Assembly: GCA_020632795.1 (NCBI GenBank)
Contig: JACKEV010000012.1
Coordinates: 310,001 to 374,000 of the forward strand
DNA length: 64,000 nucleotides
Direction: 5' to 3'
Origin: Alphaproteobacteria bacterium
GTDB lineage: Bacteria > Myxococcota_A > UBA796 > CAJQPC01
Below are positions 1 to 8,574 of the stretch, piece after piece (within the stretch, counting starts at the first letter, position 1; each line of letters opens with the position of its first letter). The notes beneath the pieces were generated by a model. That model had not been told where the DNA came from and searched no databases. It was given only the letters and a program-made list of their open reading frames with translations. The position numbers and the translations under genes were made by a program.

Positions 1-184
1 CCGGGTTGATCCCATAGGGGTGGTGATGGGCTGCTTCGGTCGCGGTCCCACGCCCGGCCCACCCCGCCTCGTCCTCCGACCAGACCCTCCGCTCCCTCCG
101 AACCCGCCGCCCTCCGCAAAGGCCACCGCCGCCGGCTGGCCATGGGCTTCTATTGCGCTGTCCACGCGCGCAAAGAGTCATTTC
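1..184. other. nrdA leader region
   Basis: This is non-coding or leader sequence before the ribonucleotide reductase gene. An in-frame open reading frame reaches back to position 20, but its 55 extra codons are Pro-rich and unlike any NrdA N terminus, so I treat them as untranslated. There is a short inverted repeat (GGCCA at about 120, TGGCC at about 136). I could not find a convincing NrdR box, riboswitch or sigma-70 promoter. Confidence 0.4.
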
Positions 185-2617
185 ATGCCCTTGATCACGG
201 AAAACCAGACTCCGGTGAACACCACCCCCCTCTCCACCGACTCGCTGGCTGACGGCCCCCGCCTCCGAGTCCGAAAGCCCGGCGGCAGGAAGGAACCCCT
301 CGACCTCTCCACCCTCACACGGCTGGTGGAGCAGCACGCCGAGGGGCTCGACGGGGTGGACGCCGCGCTGCTGGCCTCGCGGGTGTTCGATGGGCTCTAC
401 GACGGGGTGACCGAGGGCGAGCTGGACCACCTGCTCGTCCAGATCCCCGCCGCCATGACCGCCGAGGAGCCGGACTACTCCTTCCTGGGCGCGCGGCTGC
501 TGCACCGCCTGCTGGTCAAGGAGGTCCGCGCCCAGGGCATCGAGACCTTCGCCGACAGCGTCCGGGTCGGCCACGCGCAGGGCATCATCTCCGATGAGAC
601 CTTCGCCTTCGTGCGCGCCCACGCCGACGCCCTCAACCAGACCATCGACGATCGGCGCAGCCAGCTCTTCCAGTACTTCGGCCTGCGCACCGTCTTTGAC
701 CGCTACCTGCTGCGGCACCCCATCAACCGCAAGGTCATCGAGACCCCCCAGCACTTCTTCCTGCGGGTGAGCTGCGGGCTGGCCCGCACCCTGGACGAGG
801 CGGTCGAGTTCTACCGGCTCATCTCCTCGCTGGAGTACCTGCCCAGCTCGCCCACGCTGTTCAATTCGGGCACCCGCCACAGCCAGATGTCCTCGTGCTA
901 CCTGCTGGACAGCCCGGCGGACAACCTGGAGGCCATCTACGGCCGCTACACCGACATCGCCCGGCTGTCCAAGTTCGCCGGGGGCATCGGGGTGGCCTGG
1001 CACCGCATCCGCGCGCGGGGCTCCCTGATCCGGGGCACCAACGGCCAGTCCAACGGCATCGTGCCCTGGCTCAAGACCCTCGACTCCTCGGTCGCGGCGG
1101 TCAACCAGGGCGGGCGGCGCAAGGGCGCCTGCTGCGTCTACCTGGAGACCTGGCACGCCGACATCGAGGAGTTCCTCGAGCTGCGGGACAACACCGGCGA
1201 CGAGGCCCGGCGCACCCACAACCTCAACCTCGCCAACTGGATCCCCGACCTGTTCATGAAGCGGGTCCAGGCCGACAAGATGTGGTCGCTGTTCGACCCC
1301 AAGGAGCTGCCCGAGCTGGTCGACCTCTACGGCGACGACTTCGAGCGCGCCTACGAGCAGGCCGAGCGCGACGGCCTCGCGGTGCGCGTCGTGCGGGCCC
1401 GCGACCTCTACGGCCGCATGATGCGCTCCCTGGCCCAGACCGGCAACGGCTGGATGACCTTCAAGGACGCCTGCAACCGCAAGTCCAACCAGACCGGGGC
1501 CCCGGGCCTGGTGGTCCACTCCTCCAACCTGTGCACCGAGATCGTCGAGGTCACCAACCAGGGCGAGACCGCCGTCTGCAACCTCGGCTCGATCAACCTC
1601 AGCCGCTTCCTCAGCGACGACAACACCGTCGACTTCGACAAGCTGCGCGCCCGGGTCCGCATCGCGGTCAAGTACCTGGACCGGGTCATCGACATCAACT
1701 ACTACCCGACCGCCGAGGCCGAGGCCTCCAACCGGCGGTGGCGGCCGGTGGGCCTGGGGCTGATGGGCCTGCAGGACGTCTTCTTCCAGCTCCGGCTGCC
1801 CTTCGACGCCCCCGAGGCCAAGGCGCTGTCCTCCGCCATCCAGGAGGAGATCTACTTCGCCGCGCTGGACGCCTCCTGCACCCTGGCCGAGCAGCACGGC
1901 GCCCACGAGACCTTCCGCCTGACCCGCGCCGCCCGGGGCAACCTGCAGTTCGACCTGTGGGGCGTGGCCCCCGGCGCGGACCACCAGGGGCAGCTCGGCC
2001 TGTTCGGCGCGCCCACGGCCAGCCGCTGGGACACCCTCAAGGCCCGCATCAAAGAGCACGGGCTGCGCAACTCCCTGCTGATCGCCATCGCGCCCACCGC
2101 GACCATCGCGTCGATCTGCGGCTGCTTCGAGTGCATCGAGCCCCAGGTCTCCAACCTCTTCAAGCGCGAGACGCTCTCGGGCGAGTTCCTCCAGATCAAC
2201 CGCTACCTCGTCGATGACCTCAAGGAGCTGGGCCTGTGGACCGCCGAGGTGCGCGAGGCCATCAAGGCCGGCGAGGGCTCCGTGCTGCACCTCGACCAGC
2301 TCCCCGCCGAGCTGCGCCGCCTGTACCGCACCGCCTGGGAGCTGCCCCAGCGCGCGCTGATCGACATGGCGGCGGCCCGCTCTCCCTTCATCGATCAGAG
2401 CGCCTCGCTCAACCTCTTCATGGCCGAGCCCACCATCGGCAAGCTCTCGTCGATGTACGCCTACGCCTGGAAGAAGGGCCTGAAGACCACCTACTACCTG
2501 CGCTCGCGCCCGCGCACCTCCATCGCCCGGGCCACCAGCGGCAAGGCCGCCCCCACCGACGCGGCGGCGGTCGCCTGCTCGCTGGAGAACCCCGAGTACT
2601 GCGAAGCCTGCCAGTAG
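185..2617 (+). CDS. nrdA: Ribonucleoside-diphosphate reductase, class Ia large subunit
   Basis: This is the catalytic subunit of aerobic ribonucleotide reductase, which reduces NDPs to dNDPs in the cytoplasm. The 810-residue product starts with an ATP-cone (about residues 25-115), so allosteric activity control by ATP/dATP is likely. Active-site residues are visible: C238 (SSCYL) and C465 form the redox pair, N448/C450/E452 (NLCTEI) carry the thiyl radical and general base, and Y770-Y771 form the radical-transfer pair. The C terminus ends in a CxxC (C806, C809) that relays electrons from thioredoxin. I chose ATG 185 because the upstream extension is low-complexity and Pro-rich; the Shine-Dalgarno is weak. 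nrdB follows 115 bases downstream, so the two are probably co-transcribed. Confidence 0.95.
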   Translation: MPLITENQTPVNTTPLSTDSLADGPRLRVRKPGGRKEPLDLSTLTRLVEQHAEGLDGVDAALLASRVFDGLYDGVTEGELDHLLVQIPAAMTAEEPDYSFLGARLLHRLLVKEVRAQGIETFADSVRVGHAQGIISDETFAFVRAHADALNQTIDDRRSQLFQYFGLRTVFDRYLLRHPINRKVIETPQHFFLRVSCGLARTLDEAVEFYRLISSLEYLPSSPTLFNSGTRHSQMSSCYLLDSPADNLEAIYGRYTDIARLSKFAGGIGVAWHRIRARGSLIRGTNGQSNGIVPWLKTLDSSVAAVNQGGRRKGACCVYLETWHADIEEFLELRDNTGDEARRTHNLNLANWIPDLFMKRVQADKMWSLFDPKELPELVDLYGDDFERAYEQAERDGLAVRVVRARDLYGRMMRSLAQTGNGWMTFKDACNRKSNQTGAPGLVVHSSNLCTEIVEVTNQGETAVCNLGSINLSRFLSDDNTVDFDKLRARVRIAVKYLDRVIDINYYPTAEAEASNRRWRPVGLGLMGLQDVFFQLRLPFDAPEAKALSSAIQEEIYFAALDASCTLAEQHGAHETFRLTRAARGNLQFDLWGVAPGADHQGQLGLFGAPTASRWDTLKARIKEHGLRNSLLIAIAPTATIASICGCFECIEPQVSNLFKRETLSGEFLQINRYLVDDLKELGLWTAEVREAIKAGEGSVLHLDQLPAELRRLYRTAWELPQRALIDMAAARSPFIDQSASLNLFMAEPTIGKLSSMYAYAWKKGLKTTYYLRSRPRTSIARATSGKAAPTDAAAVACSLENPEYCEACQ

Positions 2618-2732
2618 CGCGCCGCTCGCCGCGCTGCTGACGTTTGACCGCGCGCCGCGCCCGAGGGGCCGTCGGCGTGCCGTGTCGCTGCCTTCCCCCT
2701 GCCTGCCACCCTCTGACCGACCGAGGACCGTG

Positions 2733-3731
2733 ATGCTGCTCGACCCCGGCCTGAACCTGACCCTGCGCCCCATGAAGTACCCGGTGTTCTACGACATGTA
2801 CCGGGACGCCATCTCCAACACCTGGACGGTCGAGGAGGTTGACTTCTCGCAGGACACCGGGGACCTGAGCTACCGCCTCTCCGACGCCGAGCGGCACCTG
2901 GTCAACCGCCTGGTGGCCTTCTTCGCCACCGGCGACTCCATCGTGTCCAACAACCTCGTGCTCAACCTCTACAAGCACATCAACGCCCCCGAGGCGCGGA
3001 TGTACCTGTCGCGCCAGCTCTACGAGGAGGCGCTGCACGTCCAGTTCTACCTGACCCTGCTCGACACCTACATCCCCGACCTCAAGGAGCGGGAGCGGGC
3101 CTTCTCGGCCATCCACAACATCCCGTCCATCAAGCACAAGGCCGACTTCTGCTTCAAGTGGATGGACTCGATCCAGGATCTGGACGAGCTGCACACCGAG
3201 GCGGACCGCCGGCGCTTCCTGTTGAACCTCGTCTGCTTCTCGACCTGCATCGAGGGGCTGTTCTTCTTCGCGGCCTTCGCCTACGTCTACTTCCTGCGGT
3301 CCAAGGGGCTGCTGAACGGCCTGGCCACCGGCACGAACTGGGTGTTCCGGGACGAGAGCGGCCACATGCGCTTCGCCCTGGAGGTGGTCGAGACCGTGCG
3401 CCGCGAGCAGCCTGAGCTGTGGGACGACGGCATGAAGGACGACGTGCGCCGCATGATCCGCGAGGCGGTGGACTGCGAGACCATCTTCGCCCAGGACCTG
3501 CTGGGGCAGGGGGTCGCGGGCATGTCCACCAAGGACATGCGGCAGTACCTGGAGTACGTCGGCGACCAGCGCCTGATGAACCTCGGCCTGGATCCCATCT
3601 TCGGCGCCTCCAACCCGTTCCCGTTCATGGACCTCCAGGACGTGCAGGAGCTGTCCAACTTCTTCGAGCGCCGGGTGAGCGCCTACCAGATCGGCGTCAC
3701 CGGCGAGGTCGCGTTCGACGAAGACTTCTGA
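2733..3731 (+). CDS. nrdB: Ribonucleoside-diphosphate reductase, class Ia small subunit
   Basis: This is the radical-generating R2 subunit, 332 residues, ferritin-like. Diiron ligands can be read as D68, E99, H102, E174, E208 and H211. Y106 lies four residues after H102, the place of the stable tyrosyl radical, so this looks like a tyrosyl-radical class Ia protein and not the Phe-containing class Ic type. ATG 2733 is preceded five bases earlier by GAGGA, which decides this start over an in-frame codon at 2682. It partners NrdA encoded just upstream. The stop is 10 bases from the convergent stop of the next gene, with no obvious terminator hairpin between them. Confidence 0.95.
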   Translation: MLLDPGLNLTLRPMKYPVFYDMYRDAISNTWTVEEVDFSQDTGDLSYRLSDAERHLVNRLVAFFATGDSIVSNNLVLNLYKHINAPEARMYLSRQLYEEALHVQFYLTLLDTYIPDLKERERAFSAIHNIPSIKHKADFCFKWMDSIQDLDELHTEADRRRFLLNLVCFSTCIEGLFFFAAFAYVYFLRSKGLLNGLATGTNWVFRDESGHMRFALEVVETVRREQPELWDDGMKDDVRRMIREAVDCETIFAQDLLGQGVAGMSTKDMRQYLEYVGDQRLMNLGLDPIFGASNPFPFMDLQDVQELSNFFERRVSAYQIGVTGEVAFDEDF

Positions 3732-3741
3732 GCGCGCCGGC

Positions 3742-4947
3742 TCAGGCGGGCTCCAGGAAGCCCGTCTGCGCGAGGTGCCGGCAGAGGGCCAGCCGCTCGG
3801 CGTCGCCGAGCTGGCCGGGGACGTCCCGCACGCAGAACGCCGCGCCATCGGCGACGAAGCGCGCGGTCTCCAGGGCGTGCCAGGGCAGGCGGACGAAGCG
3901 CCCGTGGAACCGCAGGGTCACGAAGTCCCCCTCCACCTCGATCCGATGGATCAGCCCGGTGCGGCGGCGGAGTCGGCTGTCCCGGGTGACCGACACCGGG
4001 GCGTCGAGCGCCTCGACCATTCCCCCCAGCAGGGGGAGCCGGGTGTCCACGAAGCGCCGCGCCAGCGCGTCCAGGGTGTCGTCGAGGTCGGCCAGCTCGG
4101 CCATCGCGTCGAGGCGGGCCTCGAAGGCGTCGGCCAGGGGCCCCTCAGCGTCGTTGGGCCCGCTGATGTCGATGTCCACGGCCTCACGGAAGCGCGGATC
4201 GCTGGCGCAGCGGGCCACCAGCTCCTGCATCACGTCCATCCAGGTGACCGGGAGGGCGCTCAGGGAGAGGTGGAGGGAGAGCTGATCCTGGGTGTCGGCG
4301 ACGTGCACGAAGCCCCGGGGCAGGGACAGCAGATCCCCCGGCTGCAGCGTGGCCTCGAACAGCAGGGCGCCGGGCTCGCAGCCGCCAGGCGCGCAGGGCT
4401 GTGAGGGCAGGGGGCGCTCCACCCGGGCCTCATGGACCCGCCACCGCTTGGCCCCGTGGAGCTGGAGGACCACGACGTTCTGGACGTCGTAGTGGGGGGT
4501 GAGCCCGCGCGAGCCGGGCGGGGTGAGGTAGGCGTTGGCCTGGGTGGTGCAGCGGAGGGCCTCCTCGAAGGCGCGGCACAGCCGGGCGACGGTGGGGACC
4601 ACGCGCTGCACCTGCTCCAGCACCGCGGTGCAGCCGGACTGGAGGTGCTGCACCACCGCGTCGGGCTTGCCGAAGCCGGTCACCGCGCCGGTGCCCCAGG
4701 GCAGCTCGGGCACGGTCCAGCTCTCCGGTGGCACGACCCGGCCATCCTTGAGCAGACGGAAGGTGGGGAAACACAGCCCGCGCCCGGTCAGCAGCCGGTC
4801 GACCTCGTCGAGGTCGAGCAGCCCGTCATAGAGCTGCGGATCCCGACCCTGGAGCAGCAGGGGCTCCCGGTCCCACCACCGGGCTCGGAACGCATCGACG
4901 GTGACGGGCGCGAGCCACGCCGAGAACCCTGAGCGCCACTGGGCCAT
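3742..4947 (-). CDS. JmjC/cupin-4 family 2-oxoglutarate-Fe(II) oxygenase
   Basis: The 401-residue protein resembles the cupin-4/JmjC group that includes bacterial ribosomal oxygenases (YcfD/RoxA) and human MINA/NO66, which hydroxylate ribosomal-protein side chains. The iron-binding triad is visible as H152-x-D154 (PHYDV) and H215 (GFVHV), on strands spaced as expected of a double-stranded beta helix. The C-terminal third has the dimer/winged-helix length usual in this family. I chose ATG 4947; a GTG 14 codons upstream is also open. The family assignment is good, but the ribosomal-protein substrate is inferred from family knowledge and cannot be read from the sequence. Confidence 0.75.
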   Translation of the reverse strand: MAQWRSGFSAWLAPVTVDAFRARWWDREPLLLQGRDPQLYDGLLDLDEVDRLLTGRGLCFPTFRLLKDGRVVPPESWTVPELPWGTGAVTGFGKPDAVVQHLQSGCTAVLEQVQRVVPTVARLCRAFEEALRCTTQANAYLTPPGSRGLTPHYDVQNVVVLQLHGAKRWRVHEARVERPLPSQPCAPGGCEPGALLFEATLQPGDLLSLPRGFVHVADTQDQLSLHLSLSALPVTWMDVMQELVARCASDPRFREAVDIDISGPNDAEGPLADAFEARLDAMAELADLDDTLDALARRFVDTRLPLLGGMVEALDAPVSVTRDSRLRRRTGLIHRIEVEGDFVTLRFHGRFVRLPWHALETARFVADGAAFCVRDVPGQLGDAERLALCRHLAQTGFLEPA

Positions 4948-5006
4948 GCACCAAGCCTCCGCTGCGCGGGATCTTCCCCGCGGTGGCACCCCCCGTCAAC
5001 CCGAGC

Positions 5007-6167
5007 CTACGGCTGCAGCCGCAGCACGCGGAAGTCCACCGCGTCGACGAACCACAGATCGTCGAGAGCGCGGGCGCGGAGGCCCATCAGCGCGCCCTCC
5101 GGCAGCCCCGTGTCCACGAAGTCGATCAGGTTCCCGTCCAGGTCGAAGGCGTAGATCCGGCTGGTGGCGTTGTCGGTGATGAAGAGCGTGCCGTCGACGA
5201 GGTCCAGGCCGGAGGGCGCGACCATCGGCGGGTCGACCGCCGCGCCGTCGATGAGGGTCCACAGCTCGGCGCCGTCGACGGCGTAGTGGGTGGTCCCCGG
5301 CTCGGTGGCGGGCAGCGTCCGCCCGCGCTGGCCGGTGGTGGTGTCCAGCACGACCACCCGGTTGTTGCCGGTGTCGTTGACGTAGAGCAGCCCGGTGTCG
5401 GCGTCCAGCTCCAGGTGGGAGGGCACGTCCTCGACGTAGGCCACCTCGCCCTGGACGTACTTCGCGATGATCCCGTCACTGTGGTCGTCGTAGCCCATGC
5501 CGTGGTCGTCGACGAAGTCGTAGCGGGCGATGGCCTGGTTGTAGCCGTCGAACACCCAGTAGACGTTGTCGGCCTCCCAGGTGATGCCCATGCACAGCGG
5601 GCTCTCGTGCAGCATGTCCAGGTGGCTGCCCAGGTCGACGGGCTGGTTGTACAGCTCGGAGAGGTACTCCACCGCCTCCGGGTTGGACTCCCCGAAGATG
5701 TCCGGCTCGGCCGACCACAGGGTCGGGCCCATGAAGTAGTCCGGCAGGAAGCGCCCGTTGTAGGTGTTCCGGGACTCCTGACAGGTGCCGAAGGTCTGCC
5801 CGAAGCGCTGGTTGATGGCCCCGAAGTCGAGAGAGGAGGGGCTGTCCATGAAGTGGAGGGCGAAGGGATCGATCACCTTGCGGCTGGTCTGTGCGTCGGC
5901 GCCCGCGTCGCTGAAGATGACCACGGAGTCGTCGCGCTTGCTGACCACCCACAGCTCCCCCTCCACGGAGGGGTTGAAGTCGAGGTCCCGCGGCAACCGC
6001 AGGCCGTCGTCCTCGGTGCCGATGACGTCGAGCAGCAGCCCGTCGATCCCATGGCTGCCTGCCCCCAGCACGGCCAGGCCCGCCGACGCCGCCGAGTCGT
6101 CGACGTCGTCCCCCTTCGTGCAGGCTGAGGTGAGCAACACGAGGGCGACGAACAGCCGACAGGACAT
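5007..6167 (-). CDS. Secreted lipoprotein with NHL-like beta-propeller
   Basis: The 386-residue product starts with a lipoprotein signal (basic residue, hydrophobic stretch, LTSAC lipobox near residue 16), then an Asp-rich linker, so it is probably anchored at the cell surface or periplasmic face. The rest contains repeated WVVxxxD, LYVNDTGNNRVVVLD and LFITDNATSRIYAFD-type segments typical of NHL/SMP-30-like propellers. No catalytic residues are recognisable and I cannot name a ligand. ATG 6167 is preceded by GAGGA five bases upstream and fits the signal peptide, so the longer frame to 6386 is rejected. It is divergent from the gene at 6265, with a 97-base shared promoter region. Confidence 0.7.
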   Translation of the reverse strand: MSCRLFVALVLLTSACTKGDDVDDSAASAGLAVLGAGSHGIDGLLLDVIGTEDDGLRLPRDLDFNPSVEGELWVVSKRDDSVVIFSDAGADAQTSRKVIDPFALHFMDSPSSLDFGAINQRFGQTFGTCQESRNTYNGRFLPDYFMGPTLWSAEPDIFGESNPEAVEYLSELYNQPVDLGSHLDMLHESPLCMGITWEADNVYWVFDGYNQAIARYDFVDDHGMGYDDHSDGIIAKYVQGEVAYVEDVPSHLELDADTGLLYVNDTGNNRVVVLDTTTGQRGRTLPATEPGTTHYAVDGAELWTLIDGAAVDPPMVAPSGLDLVDGTLFITDNATSRIYAFDLDGNLIDFVDTGLPEGALMGLRARALDDLWFVDAVDFRVLRLQP

Positions 6168-6264
6168 GGAATCCTCACTCCTTGCAGGGGGTGTCGTTAA
6201 CTTGGGGAATGAAGCCCCCGCCGTCAACCGACGCAGCGCATGTCTGCGTGAATGGAGTCCAGGC

Positions 6265-7563
6265 TTGACCCCTTCTCCACCTCTGCTGCTCCTCGCCAGC
6301 GCCGCGTGGGCGCACGTGGGGGCGCTGGTCAACAGCGTCGACGTAATCGCGCCGTCGGAGGGGCAGGGCGTGGGGGTCGAGGCCACCGTGGGCCTGCTGT
6401 GGTCGGAGGACGACGGGCAGCGCTTCGTCTGGGTCTGTCACGAGCTGCTCACCACCCCGGACGCCATCCTGCTGCCCCGCTTCCAGCGCAGCACCGCCGG
6501 GGTCTGGTTGGCCACCCTGCCGGATCCGGCTCAGGCCCGCGACCTGCAGACCACCCTCCACCGCTCGGAGGATCTCTGCACCTGGACCGCGCCGAGCGGC
6601 CTGGAGGGGCAGGTGGTGGCGGTGTCGGCCTTCGCCCCCAGCGATCCGGCGCGGGCCTGGGCGGGCACGGCGACCCCGGCGGTGGACAACGGCGTATGGC
6701 GCAGCGACGACGCAGGGCAGACCTTCACCTCGATGACCACCCTGGGGCGTCAGGACGTGATCGCGGTGGTCCCCTCGCCGGACGACGCGGCGGTGATCTG
6801 GGCCAGCGCGGAGGAGCGCTCCACCGGCCGCTCCCTGCTGCACCACAGCGAGGATGGGGGTGAGACCTGGCAGGCCACGGCCTACGCGCCCCCGCAAGGG
6901 GAGGCGTGGACGATCCGGGTGCTCGCGGCGGTCCCCGGCCAGGCCGGCGCGGCGTGGCTGGTGCGGGACCCGGTCGGCGTGGACACGCTGCTGTTCACGG
7001 AGGACCGCGGCGTCACCGTGCGCGAGGTCGCCGCGCTGGACGGCGAGGTCTTCGACGTCGCCCTCGACGGCGCCGACGCGATCTGGCTGAGCCTGGACGG
7101 CCGGTCCCTGGAGCGGGTCACGCGCGATGGGGAGCGCGGCGTGCTCGACGCGCCCGCCGCTTCGGGGCTTGACGCGGCGCGGGGCCGCCTCTGGCTGGCC
7201 ACCAACCTCCAGCTCGAGGGCCACGGCCTCTCCTGGACCGAGGACGGCCTCTCCTACACCGACGCCCTGTTCGTCCACACCGACGTCATCGGCCCCCTCG
7301 ACTGCGCCGAAGGCACCGACCTCGCGGAGGTCTGCGAGCCGCTTTGGCCCGCGCTGTCGGACTCCTTGCAGGCCCTCTCGCCGCCGGAGGACAGCGGCCT
7401 GGACTCCAGCAGCGCCCGCGACTCGACGCCGACCGCGAAGGAGGGGCCCGCGCCCTGCGGCTGCGGCGCGAGCCCGGCGGGCGCGGCCTGGGTATTGACC
7501 GCCCTCCTCGCCTGGGGGCGCCGCCGGTCAGCGGCTGCCCCCGGCGCGGCCCGCAGCGGATAG
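6265..7563 (+). CDS. Secreted sialidase/BNR-like propeller protein with MYXO-CTERM-type tail
   Basis: The 432-residue protein has a short N-terminal signal (PPLLLLASAAWAHVG) and repeated Asp-rich segments with W-x-S-x-D-x-G-x-T-W/F signatures (for example DDAGQTFTS, EDGGETWQA), the Asp-box repeats of BNR/sialidase-type propellers. The C terminus has a Cys-Gly-Cys motif, a single hydrophobic segment and an Arg cluster (GRRRS), which matches the MYXO-CTERM sorting signal of myxobacteria. TTG 6265 is my preferred start, because GGAG lies about eight bases upstream and it places the signal peptide at the N terminus; the open frame upstream lacks sense. Function beyond a surface propeller is unknown. 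Confidence 0.6.
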   Translation: MTPSPPLLLLASAAWAHVGALVNSVDVIAPSEGQGVGVEATVGLLWSEDDGQRFVWVCHELLTTPDAILLPRFQRSTAGVWLATLPDPAQARDLQTTLHRSEDLCTWTAPSGLEGQVVAVSAFAPSDPARAWAGTATPAVDNGVWRSDDAGQTFTSMTTLGRQDVIAVVPSPDDAAVIWASAEERSTGRSLLHHSEDGGETWQATAYAPPQGEAWTIRVLAAVPGQAGAAWLVRDPVGVDTLLFTEDRGVTVREVAALDGEVFDVALDGADAIWLSLDGRSLERVTRDGERGVLDAPAASGLDAARGRLWLATNLQLEGHGLSWTEDGLSYTDALFVHTDVIGPLDCAEGTDLAEVCEPLWPALSDSLQALSPPEDSGLDSSSARDSTPTAKEGPAPCGCGASPAGAAWVLTALLAWGRRRSAAAPGAARSG

Positions 7564-7587
7564 ACTCTCCCCCGGAGGGCCTCGCTC

Positions 7588-8571
7588 ATGCCGTGGGACC
7601 ATCTCACCATCATCGCCATCGGCGGCAACTCCCTGCTGGATCCGGCCCTGCCGATCGACATGGAGAACCAGGTCACCGTCACCGCGCGGGCCATGAAGCC
7701 CATCGCGGACTTCATCGAGCGCAGCACCTGGCCCGACCGGGTGATCCTGACCCACGGGAACGGCCCGCAGGTCGGCTTCCAGGCGCTGCGCTCAGAGATG
7801 AGCCGCAACGAGCTGTTCGAGGTGCCCCTGGACTCGATGGTTGCGGACACCCAGGGAAGCCTCGGCTACCTCATCCAGCGCTCCCTGCGCGAGGAGCTGC
7901 GCCGCCGGGGGTTGCCGTTCGACGTCGTGTCCCTGGTCACCGAGGTCGAGGTGGATCCCCACGACCACGCCTTCCAGGAGCCCACCAAGCCGATCGGGCG
8001 CTTCTACGATGAGGCGCAGGCCCCGGTGCTCCAGCGGGAGCGGGGGTGGCGCATGGTCGAGGACGCCCACCGGGGCTGGCGCCGGGTCGTGCCCTCGCCC
8101 GCGCCCAAGCGCATCGTCCAGCTCGACGCCATCGGAAAGCTGACCTCCAAAGGCACGGTGGTCATCTGCTGCGGCGGCGGGGGCATCCCGGTCGTGCGCG
8201 ACCCCGACGGCCACATCCGGGGGCTCGAGGCGGTGGTGGACAAGGATCGGGTCTCGGCCCTGCTCGGCGCGCGCCTGGGGGCCGAGTCCCTCATCATCAC
8301 CACGGGCGTCGACGGGGTCTATCGGGACTACATGACCCCCAAGGCCACCCTGCTCCGCGAGGTGGACATCGTCGAGCTGAACGCGCTGGAAGCTGAAGGC
8401 CAGTTCCCGCCGGGCAGCATGGGCCCCAAGGTGAAGGCCGCCGACCGCTTCCTGCGGCACGGCGGCGAGTTCGTCATCATCTGCCGCCCCGAGCAGCTCG
8501 TCGAGGCGTGGCGGGGCCGGGCGGGCACCCGGATCACCAAGAAGCCTGGGTGGCCCGGCGATCTGGCGTAG
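7588..8571 (+). CDS. arcC: Carbamate kinase-like protein
   Basis: The 327-residue product matches amino-acid-kinase-fold carbamate kinases, which interconvert carbamoyl phosphate plus ADP with carbamate, ammonia and ATP. Visible family motifs are AIGGNSLL near residue 9, THGNGPQVG near residue 54, a CCGGGGIPV loop near residue 194 and VDKDRVSALL shortly after. GGAGG lies nine bases before the ATG. No arginine deiminase or ornithine carbamoyltransferase gene is nearby, so a role in arginine fermentation is not supported by context. Other amino-acid kinases are possible, but the overall pattern is carbamate-kinase-like. Confidence 0.85.
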   Translation: MPWDHLTIIAIGGNSLLDPALPIDMENQVTVTARAMKPIADFIERSTWPDRVILTHGNGPQVGFQALRSEMSRNELFEVPLDSMVADTQGSLGYLIQRSLREELRRRGLPFDVVSLVTEVEVDPHDHAFQEPTKPIGRFYDEAQAPVLQRERGWRMVEDAHRGWRRVVPSPAPKRIVQLDAIGKLTSKGTVVICCGGGGIPVVRDPDGHIRGLEAVVDKDRVSALLGARLGAESLIITTGVDGVYRDYMTPKATLLREVDIVELNALEAEGQFPPGSMGPKVKAADRFLRHGGEFVIICRPEQLVEAWRGRAGTRITKKPGWPGDLA

Positions 8572-8574
8572 ACC

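Noticed and set aside
20..184. N-terminal extension of NrdA by 55 codons
   Set aside because: The extension is Pro/Arg-rich low complexity with no counterpart in NrdA proteins; ATG 185 gives a usual ATP-cone start.
7588..8571. Arginine deiminase pathway
   Set aside because: Carbamate kinase stands alone here, without arcA, arcB or a transporter gene nearby.
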